Source: Lysobacter_L cavernae (lineage in GTDB: Bacteria > Pseudomonadota > Gammaproteobacteria > Xanthomonadales > Xanthomonadaceae). Taken from it: a DNA stretch of 64,000 nt. The notes below the pieces were generated by a model, which ran no database searches, was not told the DNA's origin, and worked only from the letters and a program-made list of their open reading frames with translations. This document shows, in pieces, positions 7,169 through 15,810 of this stretch. Location of the stretch: positions 1 through 64,000 of the forward strand of contig NZ_JBHRXK010000003.1 in assembly GCF_042648505.1 (NCBI RefSeq), in the 5' to 3' direction. The first letter of the stretch is position 1. The number at the start of each line of letters is the position of its first letter. The translations under genes and the position numbers were made by a program.

Positions 7169-10100
7169 TCAAGGCGTGGTGTCCAGCGGCGCGCCGGCGA
7201 TGACCGGGTGCGGTGTCCAGGCGCGGATGAAAGCCAGGCAGTGCGCCGCTTCCAGCGGCCGCGCCAGCCAGTAGCCCTGGATCTCGTCGCAGCCGTGGCC
7301 GCGCAGGAACTGCATCTGTGCCTGCGTCTCCACGCCTTCGGCGATCACGTTCAGGCCGAGCGAGTGCGCCATCGCGATCACCGTGGTGGTGATCGCCTCG
7401 TCGTCGGCGTCGCGGGTGAGGTCGCCGATGAACTCCTTGTCGATCTTGAGGGTGTTGATCGGTAGGCGCTTGAGGTAGGCCAGCGAGGAATAGCCGGTGC
7501 CGAAGTCGTCGATGGCCAGGCCGACGCCGAGCGCGCGCAGCGCGTGCAGGGTCGCCGAGGTCTGCCCGGCGTTGGCCATGATCACGCTTTCGGTCAGTTC
7601 CAGCTGCAGCATTTCCGGCGGCACGCCGCTCTCGACCAGGGCGCGAGCGACCTGCTTGGGCAGGTTGCCGCGCAGCAACTGCAGCGAGGACACGTTGACG
7701 GCCATGCTGAGCTGGTCGAGGCCGTTGAGGCGCCAGCGCTTGAGCACGCCGCAGGCCTCGCGCAGCGCCCATTCGCCGATGTCGAGGATCATCCCGCTTT
7801 CTTCGGCCAGCGGGATGAACTGCGCCGGCGATATCTCGCCGAGCTCGGGGCTGTGCCAGCGCAGCAGCGCCTCGACGCCGGTGATGCGCGACTGCGACAG
7901 CGACAGCTTGGGCTGGAACACCAGGCGCAGCTCGTTGCGGTCGAGCACCGTGCGCAGCGCCGCGGAGATCGTCGCGCGGCCGCGGATCTCCAGGTCCATC
8001 GCTTCGGTGTAGCGCATGAAGGTACGCCGGCCGGCGGCCTTGGCCTGGTACATCGCAGTGTCGGCGTGCTTGAGCAGGTCGGTCGGCACCAGCGCGTGGT
8101 CCGGGTACAGGCTGATGCCGATCGAGGGCGAGATCACCACGTCGTGGCGCTGCTCGAAGTCGAGTGGGGTCTCGAACGCGACCAGCACGTCGCGCGCGAC
8201 CTGCTCGGCCTGCTCGACGCCGTCGAGGTTCTCCAGCACCACGGTGAACTCGTCGCCGCCGAGGCGGGCGACGGTGTGCTGGGTACCGACCGCCTGCTGC
8301 AGGCGGTTGGCGGCGGCGCGCAGGATGCGGTCGCCGGCGGCGTGGCCGAGCGAGTCGTTGATGTCCTTGAAGCGGTCCAGGTCGAGGAACAGCATCGCGA
8401 TCCGGCTGCCCTGGCGCCGCGCCCGCACGATCGCGCGCGACAGCCGCTCCGACAGCAGGGCGCGGTTGGGCAGGCCGGTCAGGGTGTCGTAGTTGGCCAG
8501 GTAGCGCAGCTCCTGCTCGGCGCGCTTCTGGTCGGTGATGTCGCCCAGCACGGCAACGTAGTGGCCGCGCTGGCCGTAGGCGTCGAGCACCGCGCTGCAC
8601 TGGAACCAGCACAGGAACTCGTCGCCGTCCTTGCGTTGCTGCCAGATCTCGCCGGACCAGCGGCCGTTGCGCTGCAGTTCGGTGCGCACGTGCTGGTAGA
8701 ACGCCGCGTCGTGCTGGTCGCTGTCGAGCAGGTTGGTCGGGCGGCCGATCACCTCGTCGTCGCTGTAGCCGGTCATGCGGGTGAAGGCCGGGTTGACCGA
8801 GACGAAGGCGAAGTCGCGGTCGAACACCGTGACCGCCTCGATCATGCTGCTGAGCACCTCGCTGGCGATCAGGCGGTCGCGCTCGGCGCTGCGGTTGGCG
8901 CTGATGTCGCGGGCGGTGCCGGCCACGCGCAGGGCGCGACCGTCGGCGCCGCGCTCGACCACGCGGCCGCGGGCGCGGATCCAGGTCCAGTGGCCGCCGT
9001 GGTCGCGGACGCGGTGTTCGGACAGGAACAGCGGGCTGTCGCCGCGCAGGTGCCGGCGCAGCAGGTCGAGCATGCGCGGCCGGTCTTCATGGTGGATCTC
9101 GAGGTCGGCCTCCATCAGGGTCTGCACGCCGACGTCCGGGGCCCGGCCGTTCTGGTCCTCGACCTGCATCCGGTGCAGCACGCGGCGGCCCAGGTCGTAG
9201 TCCCAGAACTGCTCGCCGGACGCCCACAGGGCCAGCTTCAGGCGCTCCTCGCGTTCGCGGATCTGGGCGAAGTAGCCGCGTTCGCGCTGGCGGCTGAGGC
9301 GCCGGCGCCGGACCAGCACGAGGGCCAGCACCAGCACGGCCAGGGCGGCGGCGGCGACAACCAGCGGGTGCCGCCACCAGGGCGGCGCCACGTGCACCGG
9401 GAGCTGCAGCGCCTGCGCGAGCCACAGGCCGTCGCGGTTGGTGGCCTGGGCGCGGAAGGTGTAGTTGCCGGGCGGCAGGCGCGTGTAGGCGATGTCCTGC
9501 TGCGTGCCGTTGTCGATCCAGCCCTTGTCGAAGCCGTCCATGCGGTAGCGGTAGCGGATGCCGGCGGCCGGGGCGAAGTCGAGCGCGCCGATGCGCAGGC
9601 GCAGCAGGCCGGCCGCAGCAGGCACTTGCAGCCCGCTCGGCTGCCACAGCGCGCCCGGGTCGGCCTGGCCGTCGGCACCGATCCAGGCGCCGAGCAGGCG
9701 CACCGGCGGGGTATTGGCGGAGTCGACGATGCGCGTCGGATCGAACAGGTTGAGGCCGCGGATGCCACCGAAGGCCAGCCGGCCGTCGCCGAGGGCGGCC
9801 ACCGAGGCGCCGTTGAACTCCAGGTCCTGCAGGCCGTCGGCGAGGCCGTAGCTGCGCGCCTGGTCGGTGCGGGTGTCGAAGCTGACGATGCCGGCCTGGG
9901 TGCCAAGCCAGAGCCGGCCCGCGGGCGCCTCGGCGATCGAGAACACCACCGGCACCTGGCGTCCGTTCAGCGTCTGCGCCAGCGGGTGGACGAAGCGGAT
10001 GCCGCCGTCGCGGTGCTCGACCACGCGGCTGAGACCGGCGTGGGTGCCGACCCAGAGCGTGCCGTCGGCCGCCAGGTGCAGGGCGCGCACGCGGTTGCCG

Positions 10101-11806
10101 GGCAGGCTGTCGGCAGCGTTGCTGTCGTGGCGGAAGTGGCGCAGCTGGCCGCTGGCCGGATCGAGCAGGTCGAGACCGTCGCCGGTGCCGAACCAGACGT
10201 GGCCGTGGCGGTCCTCGGCGATGGCGTGGACGACCGGGTAGCTGAGCCCGCCGGCTTCGCCCTTGGTGTAGGCGTAATGCGTCAACTCGCCGTTGTCGGG
10301 GCGGTAGCGGAACGCACCTTGGCCGTGGCTGCCCAGCCACAACGCGCCGCTGCGGTCCTGCGCGAGCGAGCGCAGGCCGACGGCGTCGAGGCCGGGGATG
10401 GCCACGGGTTCGACGCGCCGGTGCTGCGGATCGAACCGCAGCAGGCCGTGGCTGCTGGCCAGCCACAGGCGGTCACCGTCGGCGCGGGCGAAAGCGGTGA
10501 TCTGGCGCGGTCGCGGCGTCGGCGGCAGGGTCGCGGTGAGGTCGTCGAAGCGATCCTGCGACGGCTCGTAGCGCAGCAGGCGCGCGTTGTCGGTGCCCAG
10601 CCACAGCGCACCGTCCCCGCCCTGGATCACGGTACGGATGCTGTCGTCGGCGGAGGGATTGTTGGCGCCCGGGCCGTACGGGTCGAAGACGTAGCGGAAG
10701 CGGCTGCCGCGCGGGTCGGTCACGGCCACACCGCGGAACTGGCCTCCGACCCAGAGCAGGCCGCCCTGGTCGACCAGCAGGCTGTTGACCGAGTCGTCGG
10801 GCAGGCCGGCCTCGATGCCGGGCTCCTCGTTGACCGCCTGGACCGCACCGGTTGCCGGATCGAGGCGGCGCAGGCCGTGGCCGTAGGCCGAGAACCACAG
10901 GCGGCCGTCCGCCGCTTCGGCGATGGCGCGCACCTCCCGGCCCTCGCCGGGCTTGGCTGCGTCGTTCGGCCAGACCCGGGTCAGCTCGCGGTGGTTGCTG
11001 TGCAGGCGGTACAGGCCGTCGCGCCGACCGAGCCAGAGCTGGCCGTTGCGGTCCTCGACCAGCGAGAGCACCGGTTCGGCCGGGCCGACCGGTTCGAGCT
11101 CGTCGCGCGGGCCGATCCGGAACAGGCCGGTCGGTCCCGCATACCAGGCTGTGCCGTCGCGGCTGGCCAGCAGGGCCTGCCGGGGCGCGGCACCGGCGGG
11201 CTGCCTGTCGAACGGCAGCTGCATGTCGCTGCGACCGCTGGCCGGATCGAGCCGCTCCAGCCCGGCCACGGTGCCGACCCAGAGCCGGCCGCGGTGCGGC
11301 AGCAACGCCATCACCTGGCGGTGCGGGTGGTCGCTGGCGGAAGCGGAGAAGCGCTGGATGCGGCCGTTGCGCAGGTCCAGCCGGACCAGGTACTCCGAGT
11401 AGGTGCCGACCCACAGCGCCTGCTCGCCCTCCAGCGCGAGCGCGGTGATGTTGCTGTCGGGCAGGCTGGCCGGATCGCGCGGGTCGTGGCGGTACGGCAG
11501 GTAACGCTGGCCGTCGTAGCGGTGCAGGCCGCCCTGGGTACCGACCCACACGAAGCCCTGCCGGTCCTGCGCCAGCGCCGTCACCGTGTTCTGGGTGAGG
11601 CCGCGCTCGCTGCCCAGCCGCGAGAAGTAGAAGTCGCGCGTCGCCGCCTGGGCCTGCAGTGTCAGGCCCAGCAATAACGCGAGCGCCGGGGCAAACAGCC
11701 TGGCGAGGGGAGCGGCGGTGAGGAAGTGCGAGGGCACGACACCGGGGCATTGGCCGGAGCAGCGTGCAGTGTAGGCAAGCGTTTGCATCGGCAACAAGCG
11801 CGCCAT
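7169..11806 (-). CDS. Beta-propeller/PAS sensor with GGDEF and EAL domains
   Basis: A 1545-residue membrane sensor predicted to make and/or degrade cyclic-di-GMP. The layout is: signal peptide or first helix to about residue 55; a periplasmic double-propeller built of two-component-regulator repeats (many copies of LWVGT/LWLGT..GL.R.D), about 60-700; a Y_Y_Y domain near 740-800 (YRYRMDGFDKGW, then LPPGNYTFRAQATN); one transmembrane helix near 815-837; two PAS/PAC modules about 860-1110; GGDEF about 1130-1290; and EAL about 1295-1535. The GGDEF signature is intact (LGGDEF near 1183). The EAL domain keeps VEALLRW, NVSSLQ, LTESVIM, IDDFGTGYSS and IAEGVET, so both activities are possible. Other starts (ATG at 11788) are possible. 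The gene sits between zapB-like/zapA and ygfB, where E. coli has no such gene. The signal is unknown; such propellers often sense sugars or peptides. Confidence 0.93.
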   Translation of the reverse strand: MARLLPMQTLAYTARCSGQCPGVVPSHFLTAAPLARLFAPALALLLGLTLQAQAATRDFYFSRLGSERGLTQNTVTALAQDRQGFVWVGTQGGLHRYDGQRYLPYRHDPRDPASLPDSNITALALEGEQALWVGTYSEYLVRLDLRNGRIQRFSASASDHPHRQVMALLPHRGRLWVGTVAGLERLDPASGRSDMQLPFDRQPAGAAPRQALLASRDGTAWYAGPTGLFRIGPRDELEPVGPAEPVLSLVEDRNGQLWLGRRDGLYRLHSNHRELTRVWPNDAAKPGEGREVRAIAEAADGRLWFSAYGHGLRRLDPATGAVQAVNEEPGIEAGLPDDSVNSLLVDQGGLLWVGGQFRGVAVTDPRGSRFRYVFDPYGPGANNPSADDSIRTVIQGGDGALWLGTDNARLLRYEPSQDRFDDLTATLPPTPRPRQITAFARADGDRLWLASSHGLLRFDPQHRRVEPVAIPGLDAVGLRSLAQDRSGALWLGSHGQGAFRYRPDNGELTHYAYTKGEAGGLSYPVVHAIAEDRHGHVWFGTGDGLDLLDPASGQLRHFRHDSNAADSLPGNRVRALHLAADGTLWVGTHAGLSRVVEHRDGGIRFVHPLAQTLNGRQVPVVFSIAEAPAGRLWLGTQAGIVSFDTRTDQARSYGLADGLQDLEFNGASVAALGDGRLAFGGIRGLNLFDPTRIVDSANTPPVRLLGAWIGADGQADPGALWQPSGLQVPAAAGLLRLRIGALDFAPAAGIRYRYRMDGFDKGWIDNGTQQDIAYTRLPPGNYTFRAQATNRDGLWLAQALQLPVHVAPPWWRHPLVVAAAALAVLVLALVLVRRRRLSRQRERGYFAQIREREERLKLALWASGEQFWDYDLGRRVLHRMQVEDQNGRAPDVGVQTLMEADLEIHHEDRPRMLDLLRRHLRGDSPLFLSEHRVRDHGGHWTWIRARGRVVERGADGRALRVAGTARDISANRSAERDRLIASEVLSSMIEAVTVFDRDFAFVSVNPAFTRMTGYSDDEVIGRPTNLLDSDQHDAAFYQHVRTELQRNGRWSGEIWQQRKDGDEFLCWFQCSAVLDAYGQRGHYVAVLGDITDQKRAEQELRYLANYDTLTGLPNRALLSERLSRAIVRARRQGSRIAMLFLDLDRFKDINDSLGHAAGDRILRAAANRLQQAVGTQHTVARLGGDEFTVVLENLDGVEQAEQVARDVLVAFETPLDFEQRHDVVISPSIGISLYPDHALVPTDLLKHADTAMYQAKAAGRRTFMRYTEAMDLEIRGRATISAALRTVLDRNELRLVFQPKLSLSQSRITGVEALLRWHSPELGEISPAQFIPLAEESGMILDIGEWALREACGVLKRWRLNGLDQLSMAVNVSSLQLLRGNLPKQVARALVESGVPPEMLQLELTESVIMANAGQTSATLHALRALGVGLAIDDFGTGYSSLAYLKRLPINTLKIDKEFIGDLTRDADDEAITTTVIAMAHSLGLNVIAEGVETQAQMQFLRGHGCDEIQGYWLARPLEAAHCLAFIRAWTPHPVIAGAPLDTTP

Positions 11807-11839
11807 GCATTGCTAAACTGCAGGCACTCCCCCGTAGTG

Positions 11840-12394
11840 ATGCCCGTGTCCGCGATCGAACTGCCTGATTTGCCCGCGATCGAAGCGCAGAGCCGCCACC
11901 TGGCGCTCGCCGCTTCGCCCTTCGAATTGCACGGCGGCCTGTGTGGCTGGCTTGCCGGCGGCGGTGCCCCGGTGCGCGAATGGCCGGCCAAGGTGCTGGC
12001 CGACGACGCGCTGGCGGCGCCGGCCGAAGGCAGCGCGCTCGACGAGCTGCGTGTGGCCAGTGCCGCACAGCTGGCCGACCGCAGTTTTGATTTCGCCTTG
12101 CTGCTGCCCAATGCCGATGCGCCCCTGGTCGAGCGCAGTGGCGCGTTGTTCGAATGGTGCCGCGGCTTCCTCGGCGGATTCGGCCTCGCCGCCGGCGCCA
12201 AGCCGCCGTTGTCGGACGAGGGCAGCGAGGCTTTGGTCGACCTGGCCAAGCTGGCCGCCGCGCAGGCGCAGGACGAGGGCGACGAAGACGACGAGGCGGC
12301 GCTGGTCGAGATCGAGGAGTTCGTCCGCGTCGCGGTGCTGCTGCTGCACGGCGATTGCGTGCTGGCCGCGCAGCACCGGCAACGGCTGAACTGA
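11840..12394 (+). CDS. ygfB: YgfB/YecA-family protein (UPF0149)
   Basis: A 184-residue acidic protein of the UPF0149 family, found upstream of pepP in most gammaproteobacteria. Recognisable family features are the HGGLCGWLAGGG block at about 37-48, EWCRGFLGGFGLA near 106-118 and the acidic C-terminal stretch DEGDEDDEAALVEIEEFVRV. In Pseudomonas aeruginosa YgfB represses a peptidoglycan-linked resistance circuit; whether that holds here is unknown. The ATG at 11840 lies 33 bases from the divergent sensor gene, so the two 5' regions must share or overlap promoter DNA. An open frame extends upstream into the sensor gene but is unlikely to be used. Confidence 0.9.
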   Translation: MPVSAIELPDLPAIEAQSRHLALAASPFELHGGLCGWLAGGGAPVREWPAKVLADDALAAPAEGSALDELRVASAAQLADRSFDFALLLPNADAPLVERSGALFEWCRGFLGGFGLAAGAKPPLSDEGSEALVDLAKLAAAQAQDEGDEDDEAALVEIEEFVRVAVLLLHGDCVLAAQHRQRLN

Positions 12395-12403
12395 CGCATC
12401 AGT

Positions 12404-12533
12404 TCGTCATTCCCGCGTAGGCGGGGTCGTTTGGGCCGCCGCATGGCGGCACCATCCAAGGACGTTGGTGTCTGCCAACACCACGAGGCCAAAAGCTAGA
12501 GTCCATAGATTTCCGCCTGCGCGGGAATGACGA
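12404..12533 (+). repeat. MITE-like element with terminal inverted repeats
   Basis: A 130-base non-coding unit whose ends are near-perfect inverted copies. The left end is TCGTCATTCCCGCGTAGGCG, and the right end on the opposite strand is TCGTCATTCCCGCGCAGGCG, with one base different. Inside are smaller inverted repeats: GCCGCCGCATGGCGGC, and GTTGG with CCAAC around a short loop. It fills the ygfB-pepP gap. Such CGTCATTCCCGCG units are dispersed repeats in this group of bacteria. No target-site duplication is obvious. Confidence 0.75.
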
Positions 12534-12543
12534 GCGAAAGCCG

Positions 12544-13869
12544 ATGATCAAACCTCTCACCATCCCCGCCAAAGCCTATGCGCGCCGTCGCCGGCAGTTG
12601 ATGCGCATGGCCGGCAACGACGCGATCCTGGTGCTGCCGGCCGCACTCGAGCGCATCCGCAGCCGCGACACGCACTACCCGTACCGGCAGGATTCCGACC
12701 TGCTGTACCTGACCGGCTTCCCCGAGCCGGAGGCGGTGCTGGTGCTGGTGCCCGGCCGCAAGCATGGCGAGGTGCTGCTGTTCTGCCGCGAACGCGATCG
12801 CGAACGCGAGGGCTGGGACGGCCCGCGTTTCGGTCCCGAAGGCGCGGTGGAGGCGTTCGGTCTCGACGATGCCTATCCGATCAGCGACCTCGACGACATC
12901 CTGCCCGGCCTGCTCGAAGGCCGCTCGCGCGTCTACTACCACTTCGGCCGCGACCAGGAGTTCGACCTCAAGCTGATCGGCTGGCTCAACCGCGTGCGCG
13001 CGATGGTGCGCCAGGGCGCGCAGCCGCCACACGAGTTTCTCGAGCTCGGCCACCTGCTCGACGAGTTGCGCCTGTTCAAGGACCGCGACGAACTCAAACT
13101 GATGCAACGCGCCTCCGACATCAGCGTGCTTGCCCATGAGGCGGCGATGCGTGCCGCGCGCCCGGGCGTGCGCGAGTACGAATTGCAGGCCGAACTGGAG
13201 CGCGTGTTCCGCATGCACGATGCAGAACCGGCCTACAGCAGCATCGTCGGCACCGGCAGCAACGCCTGCGTGCTGCACTACCGCGCCAACAGCGCGCAGA
13301 GCCAGGACGGCGAGCTGGTGCTGATCGACGCCGGTGCCGAGTACCGCGGCTATGCCAGCGACATCACCCGCACGTTTCCGGTCAACGGCCGTTTCAGCAA
13401 GGCGCAGCGTGCGCTGCACGACCTGGTCGGCGCCGCCCAGGCCGCCGCGCTGGCGCAGGCGCGGCCGGGCGTACCGTACGAGGCCGGTCATGTCGCCGCG
13501 ATCGAAACCCTGACCGAAGGCCTGCTCAAGCTCGGCCTGCTCAAGGGCAAGCTGGAGAAAAACCTCGCCGACGGCAGCTACAAGCGCTTCTACCGGCACA
13601 AGACCGGGCACTGGCTCGGCCTCGACGTGCACGACGTCGGCGAATACCGCATCGACGGTGAATCGCGTCTGCTCGAACCGGGCATGGTGTTCACCATCGA
13701 GCCGGGCCTGTATGTATCACCTGATGACACCACGGTCGAAGCGAAGTGGCGCGGCATCGGCATCCGCACCGAGGACGACGTGCTGGTCACCAAGGGCGGT
13801 GGTCAGGTGCTGACCGGCAAGCTGGCACGCAGTGCCGACGAGATCGAGGTGCTGATGGCGGCGCGTTGA
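12544..13869 (+). CDS. pepP: Xaa-Pro aminopeptidase P
   Basis: M24B metallopeptidase that removes the N-terminal residue before proline. It has 441 residues, matching E. coli PepP. The N-terminal creatinase-like domain occupies about 1-170, then comes the pita-bread catalytic domain. The five metal ligands can be placed in LIDAGAEYRGYASDITRT (two Asp), GHWLGLDVHD (His), TIEPGLY (Glu) and IGIRTEDDVLV (Glu). The ATG at 12544 directly follows the MITE-like repeat. In E. coli ygfB-pepP is followed by ubiH; here that gene is absent and pepP instead converges on pepQ. Confidence 0.96.
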   Translation: MIKPLTIPAKAYARRRRQLMRMAGNDAILVLPAALERIRSRDTHYPYRQDSDLLYLTGFPEPEAVLVLVPGRKHGEVLLFCRERDREREGWDGPRFGPEGAVEAFGLDDAYPISDLDDILPGLLEGRSRVYYHFGRDQEFDLKLIGWLNRVRAMVRQGAQPPHEFLELGHLLDELRLFKDRDELKLMQRASDISVLAHEAAMRAARPGVREYELQAELERVFRMHDAEPAYSSIVGTGSNACVLHYRANSAQSQDGELVLIDAGAEYRGYASDITRTFPVNGRFSKAQRALHDLVGAAQAAALAQARPGVPYEAGHVAAIETLTEGLLKLGLLKGKLEKNLADGSYKRFYRHKTGHWLGLDVHDVGEYRIDGESRLLEPGMVFTIEPGLYVSPDDTTVEAKWRGIGIRTEDDVLVTKGGGQVLTGKLARSADEIEVLMAAR

Positions 13870-13886
13870 TGCGTTGCTGAGCGGCC

Positions 13887-13912
13887 GATGGGTTCGCTGC
13901 GCCCGACCCATC
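13887..13912. repeat. Short dispersed palindrome GATGGGT...ACCCATC
   Basis: Seven-base inverted arms GATGGGT and ACCCATC flank a GC-rich loop just after pepP. Sequences of the form GATGGGT-(GC-rich)-ACCCATCCTACG are widespread intergenic repeats in Xanthomonadales. No function can be assigned. Confidence 0.45.
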
Positions 13913-13957
13913 CTACGGGTTGTACGACATCATCAACGACGACTACTGCTCGTGATG

Positions 13958-13989
13958 ACAGCGATCACCGGGTCAACAGTGATCGCTGT
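13958..13989. terminator. Perfect hairpin between convergent pepP and pepQ
   Basis: ACAGCGATCAC and GTGATCGCTGT form a perfect 11-base-pair stem with a ten-base loop, in the gap between the two converging genes. There is no clean T-run on either side, so a bidirectional terminator is plausible but not certain. Confidence 0.5.
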
Positions 13990-14059
13990 TCGGCGAAACG
14001 TCAGAAGTGATCTCCTGCCATGATCTTTTGACGGTCCTGATGGTTGCCGGTTGATGGCT

Positions 14060-15379
14060 TCAGGCGGCGGCTGCAAAGCCTTCGCGCGTCAGGTTGATCG
14101 GCGCCGCCTCGGTGCAGGCCACGTCGTCCTCGATGCGGATGCCGCCGAACGGCTTGAACGCATCGACGCGCGCCCAGTCTACGCTGTCGGCGTAGCCGTT
14201 CTTCTTGACCTCGTCGAGCAGCATGTCGATGAAGTACAGGCCCGGCTCGATGGTCACGACCATGCCCGGTTCCAGCACGCGGGTCAGGCGCAGGTACGGG
14301 TGGCCGTCGGGCTTGGCGATGGTGCCGCCGGCGTCGGAGGCGGCGAAACCGGCGACGTCGTGCACCTGCAGGCCGATGCCGTGACCGATGCCGTGTGGGA
14401 AGAACGCGCTGCTGACGCCGGTGGCGAGCGCGGCCTCCGGCGACACCTTGATCACGCCGAAGTCCTTGAGGATGCCGGCCAGTGCCAGGTGCGCGTCGAG
14501 GTGGATCTGCTTGTAATCGGTGCTGGCGCGGACCTGGTCGCACATCGTCTGCTGCGCGGCGTCGACCGCGTCGACCATCGCCTGGAACTCGCTGCCGGCA
14601 TCGAATGCGTAGGTGCGGGTGATGTCGGACGCGTAGCCGTGGTGGCTGGCACCGGCGTCGATCAGGAAGCTGTGCAGGTGCTTGGGCGGAACGCGGTCGC
14701 GGTCGGTGTAGTGCAGCACCGCGCCGTGCTCGTTGAGGGCGATGATGTTGCTGTAGGGCAGGTCGTTGGCGTCCTGGCCGGCGGCCTGGCAGTAGACCAG
14801 GTGGATGCCGAACTCGCTGGCGCCGGCGCGGAATGCGCGTTCCGCGGCGCGGTGCGCGCGGACGCCGATCCGGGTGGCCTCGCGCATCATCGCGATCTCG
14901 TACGGTGTCTTGTAGCCGCGGTGGTACTCGAGGTAGTTGACCACCGCCGGCGGATTGTTGGGTGCGTAGTCCTTCAATGCGCTCTGGACTTCGCCGAGGA
15001 CCGCGCTGCGTGCGACGCCGGGCAGGTGTTGCAGGGCTTCTTCGGGCTGGCGGATCACGACGATGTCGAAATGCTCGACCCAGTAGCCACTCGGCGCCGA
15101 GGGCACCACGTGCCAGTAGTCGAACGGTTGCAGGAAGATCAGCTTCGGCTTCTGCCCCGGCGTGATGACCAGCCAGCTGCCCGGTGTGCGCGTCAGCGGC
15201 AGCCAGGCCTTGAACTGCGGGTTCACTGCGTACGGGTAATCGCGGTCGTCGAACGCCTGGTAGTGCAGCGTGCCGCTGGGCACGACCAGGTGGTCAAAGC
15301 CACCGCGCGCCAGCGCGTCGGCGGTGCGGCGTTGCAGTTCGGCGAGGTGTTGCGGGTACAACTGGGCGGCGTTGGACAT
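14060..15379 (-). CDS. pepQ: Xaa-Pro dipeptidase (prolidase)
   Basis: M24B prolidase that splits Xaa-Pro dipeptides, the last step in breakdown of proline-containing peptides. It has 439 residues from the ATG at 15379 (E. coli PepQ 443). The metal ligands lie in FLIDAGASHHGYASDITRTY (two Asp), FPHGIGHGIGLQVHD (His), TIEPGLYF (Glu) and GGIRIEDDVA (Glu). The family segments YWHVVPSAP and AVNPQFKAWLPL are in the N-terminal domain. Relatives include organophosphorus acid anhydrolases, so phosphotriesterase side activity is possible. The frame is open for 68 more codons upstream, but those encode a low-complexity Ala/Arg leader that overlaps the PilZ gene end. It converges with pepP, so two consecutive proline-peptide enzymes lie tail to tail. 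Confidence 0.95.
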   Translation of the reverse strand: MSNAAQLYPQHLAELQRRTADALARGGFDHLVVPSGTLHYQAFDDRDYPYAVNPQFKAWLPLTRTPGSWLVITPGQKPKLIFLQPFDYWHVVPSAPSGYWVEHFDIVVIRQPEEALQHLPGVARSAVLGEVQSALKDYAPNNPPAVVNYLEYHRGYKTPYEIAMMREATRIGVRAHRAAERAFRAGASEFGIHLVYCQAAGQDANDLPYSNIIALNEHGAVLHYTDRDRVPPKHLHSFLIDAGASHHGYASDITRTYAFDAGSEFQAMVDAVDAAQQTMCDQVRASTDYKQIHLDAHLALAGILKDFGVIKVSPEAALATGVSSAFFPHGIGHGIGLQVHDVAGFAASDAGGTIAKPDGHPYLRLTRVLEPGMVVTIEPGLYFIDMLLDEVKKNGYADSVDWARVDAFKPFGGIRIEDDVACTEAAPINLTREGFAAAA

Positions 15380-15459
15380 GGCGGGCGGCAAAAGGGACGG
15401 GTTCCCGCGCATTTTGCCGCATTGCCCCGGCGGGTTGTTTGCGCAGCCGGTCGCCGCGC

Positions 15460-15810
15460 TCAGGCGTAGCTGCCGCCGGGCGAGTCCAGCCACTGCCGCA
15501 GCTGCAGCAGCTCGCTCTCGAGCATGGTGATGAAACGGAAGCCGGTCCAGGTCTGGCCGGGCACGCTGGTCTTGTCCTGCCACAGCAGGTGCGCGCCGAC
15601 CTCGATCGGCGAGACCCGGTGCGGGGCGTCGAGCAGGCTGAAACGCAGCTGGTACAGCGCATCGTCGGCCAGCGGCGCGCTGGCGATCAGCAGCATGCCG
15701 GTTTCGGACAGGTTGCTGAGATGGCCGATCACGGCGTCGGTCATGGTGTCGACGACCTGCACGGTGTCGACGATGCGGCGTCGGCGGGTGCGGCGGAACT
15801 CCTCGATCAT
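15460..15810 (-). CDS. PilZ-domain cyclic-di-GMP binding protein
   Basis: A 116-residue protein made of a single PilZ domain. The ligand-binding motifs are intact: an arginine-rich RRTRRRR at residues 6-12 serving as the RxxxR element, and NLSETG at about 33-38 as the (D/N)xSxxG element. A strand-rich core follows, including MLLIASAPLADDALYQLRF. It should therefore bind cyclic-di-GMP and act as a small effector. Its start overlaps the stop of the DUF1631 gene (ATGA), so the pair is translationally coupled. A GGDEF/EAL sensor is encoded 8 kb away and type IV pilus genes 30 kb away, but the actual partner is not evident from sequence. Confidence 0.9.
   Translation of the reverse strand: MIEEFRRTRRRRIVDTVQVVDTMTDAVIGHLSNLSETGMLLIASAPLADDALYQLRFSLLDAPHRVSPIEVGAHLLWQDKTSVPGQTWTGFRFITMLESELLQLRQWLDSPGGSYA

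Noticed and set aside
7544..11677. A 1377-codon open frame on the plus strand
   Set aside because: It lies exactly opposite the propeller/GGDEF/EAL gene. The translation is low-complexity (Val/Ala/Gly/Gln/Arg) with no domain, as expected for a GC-rich shadow.
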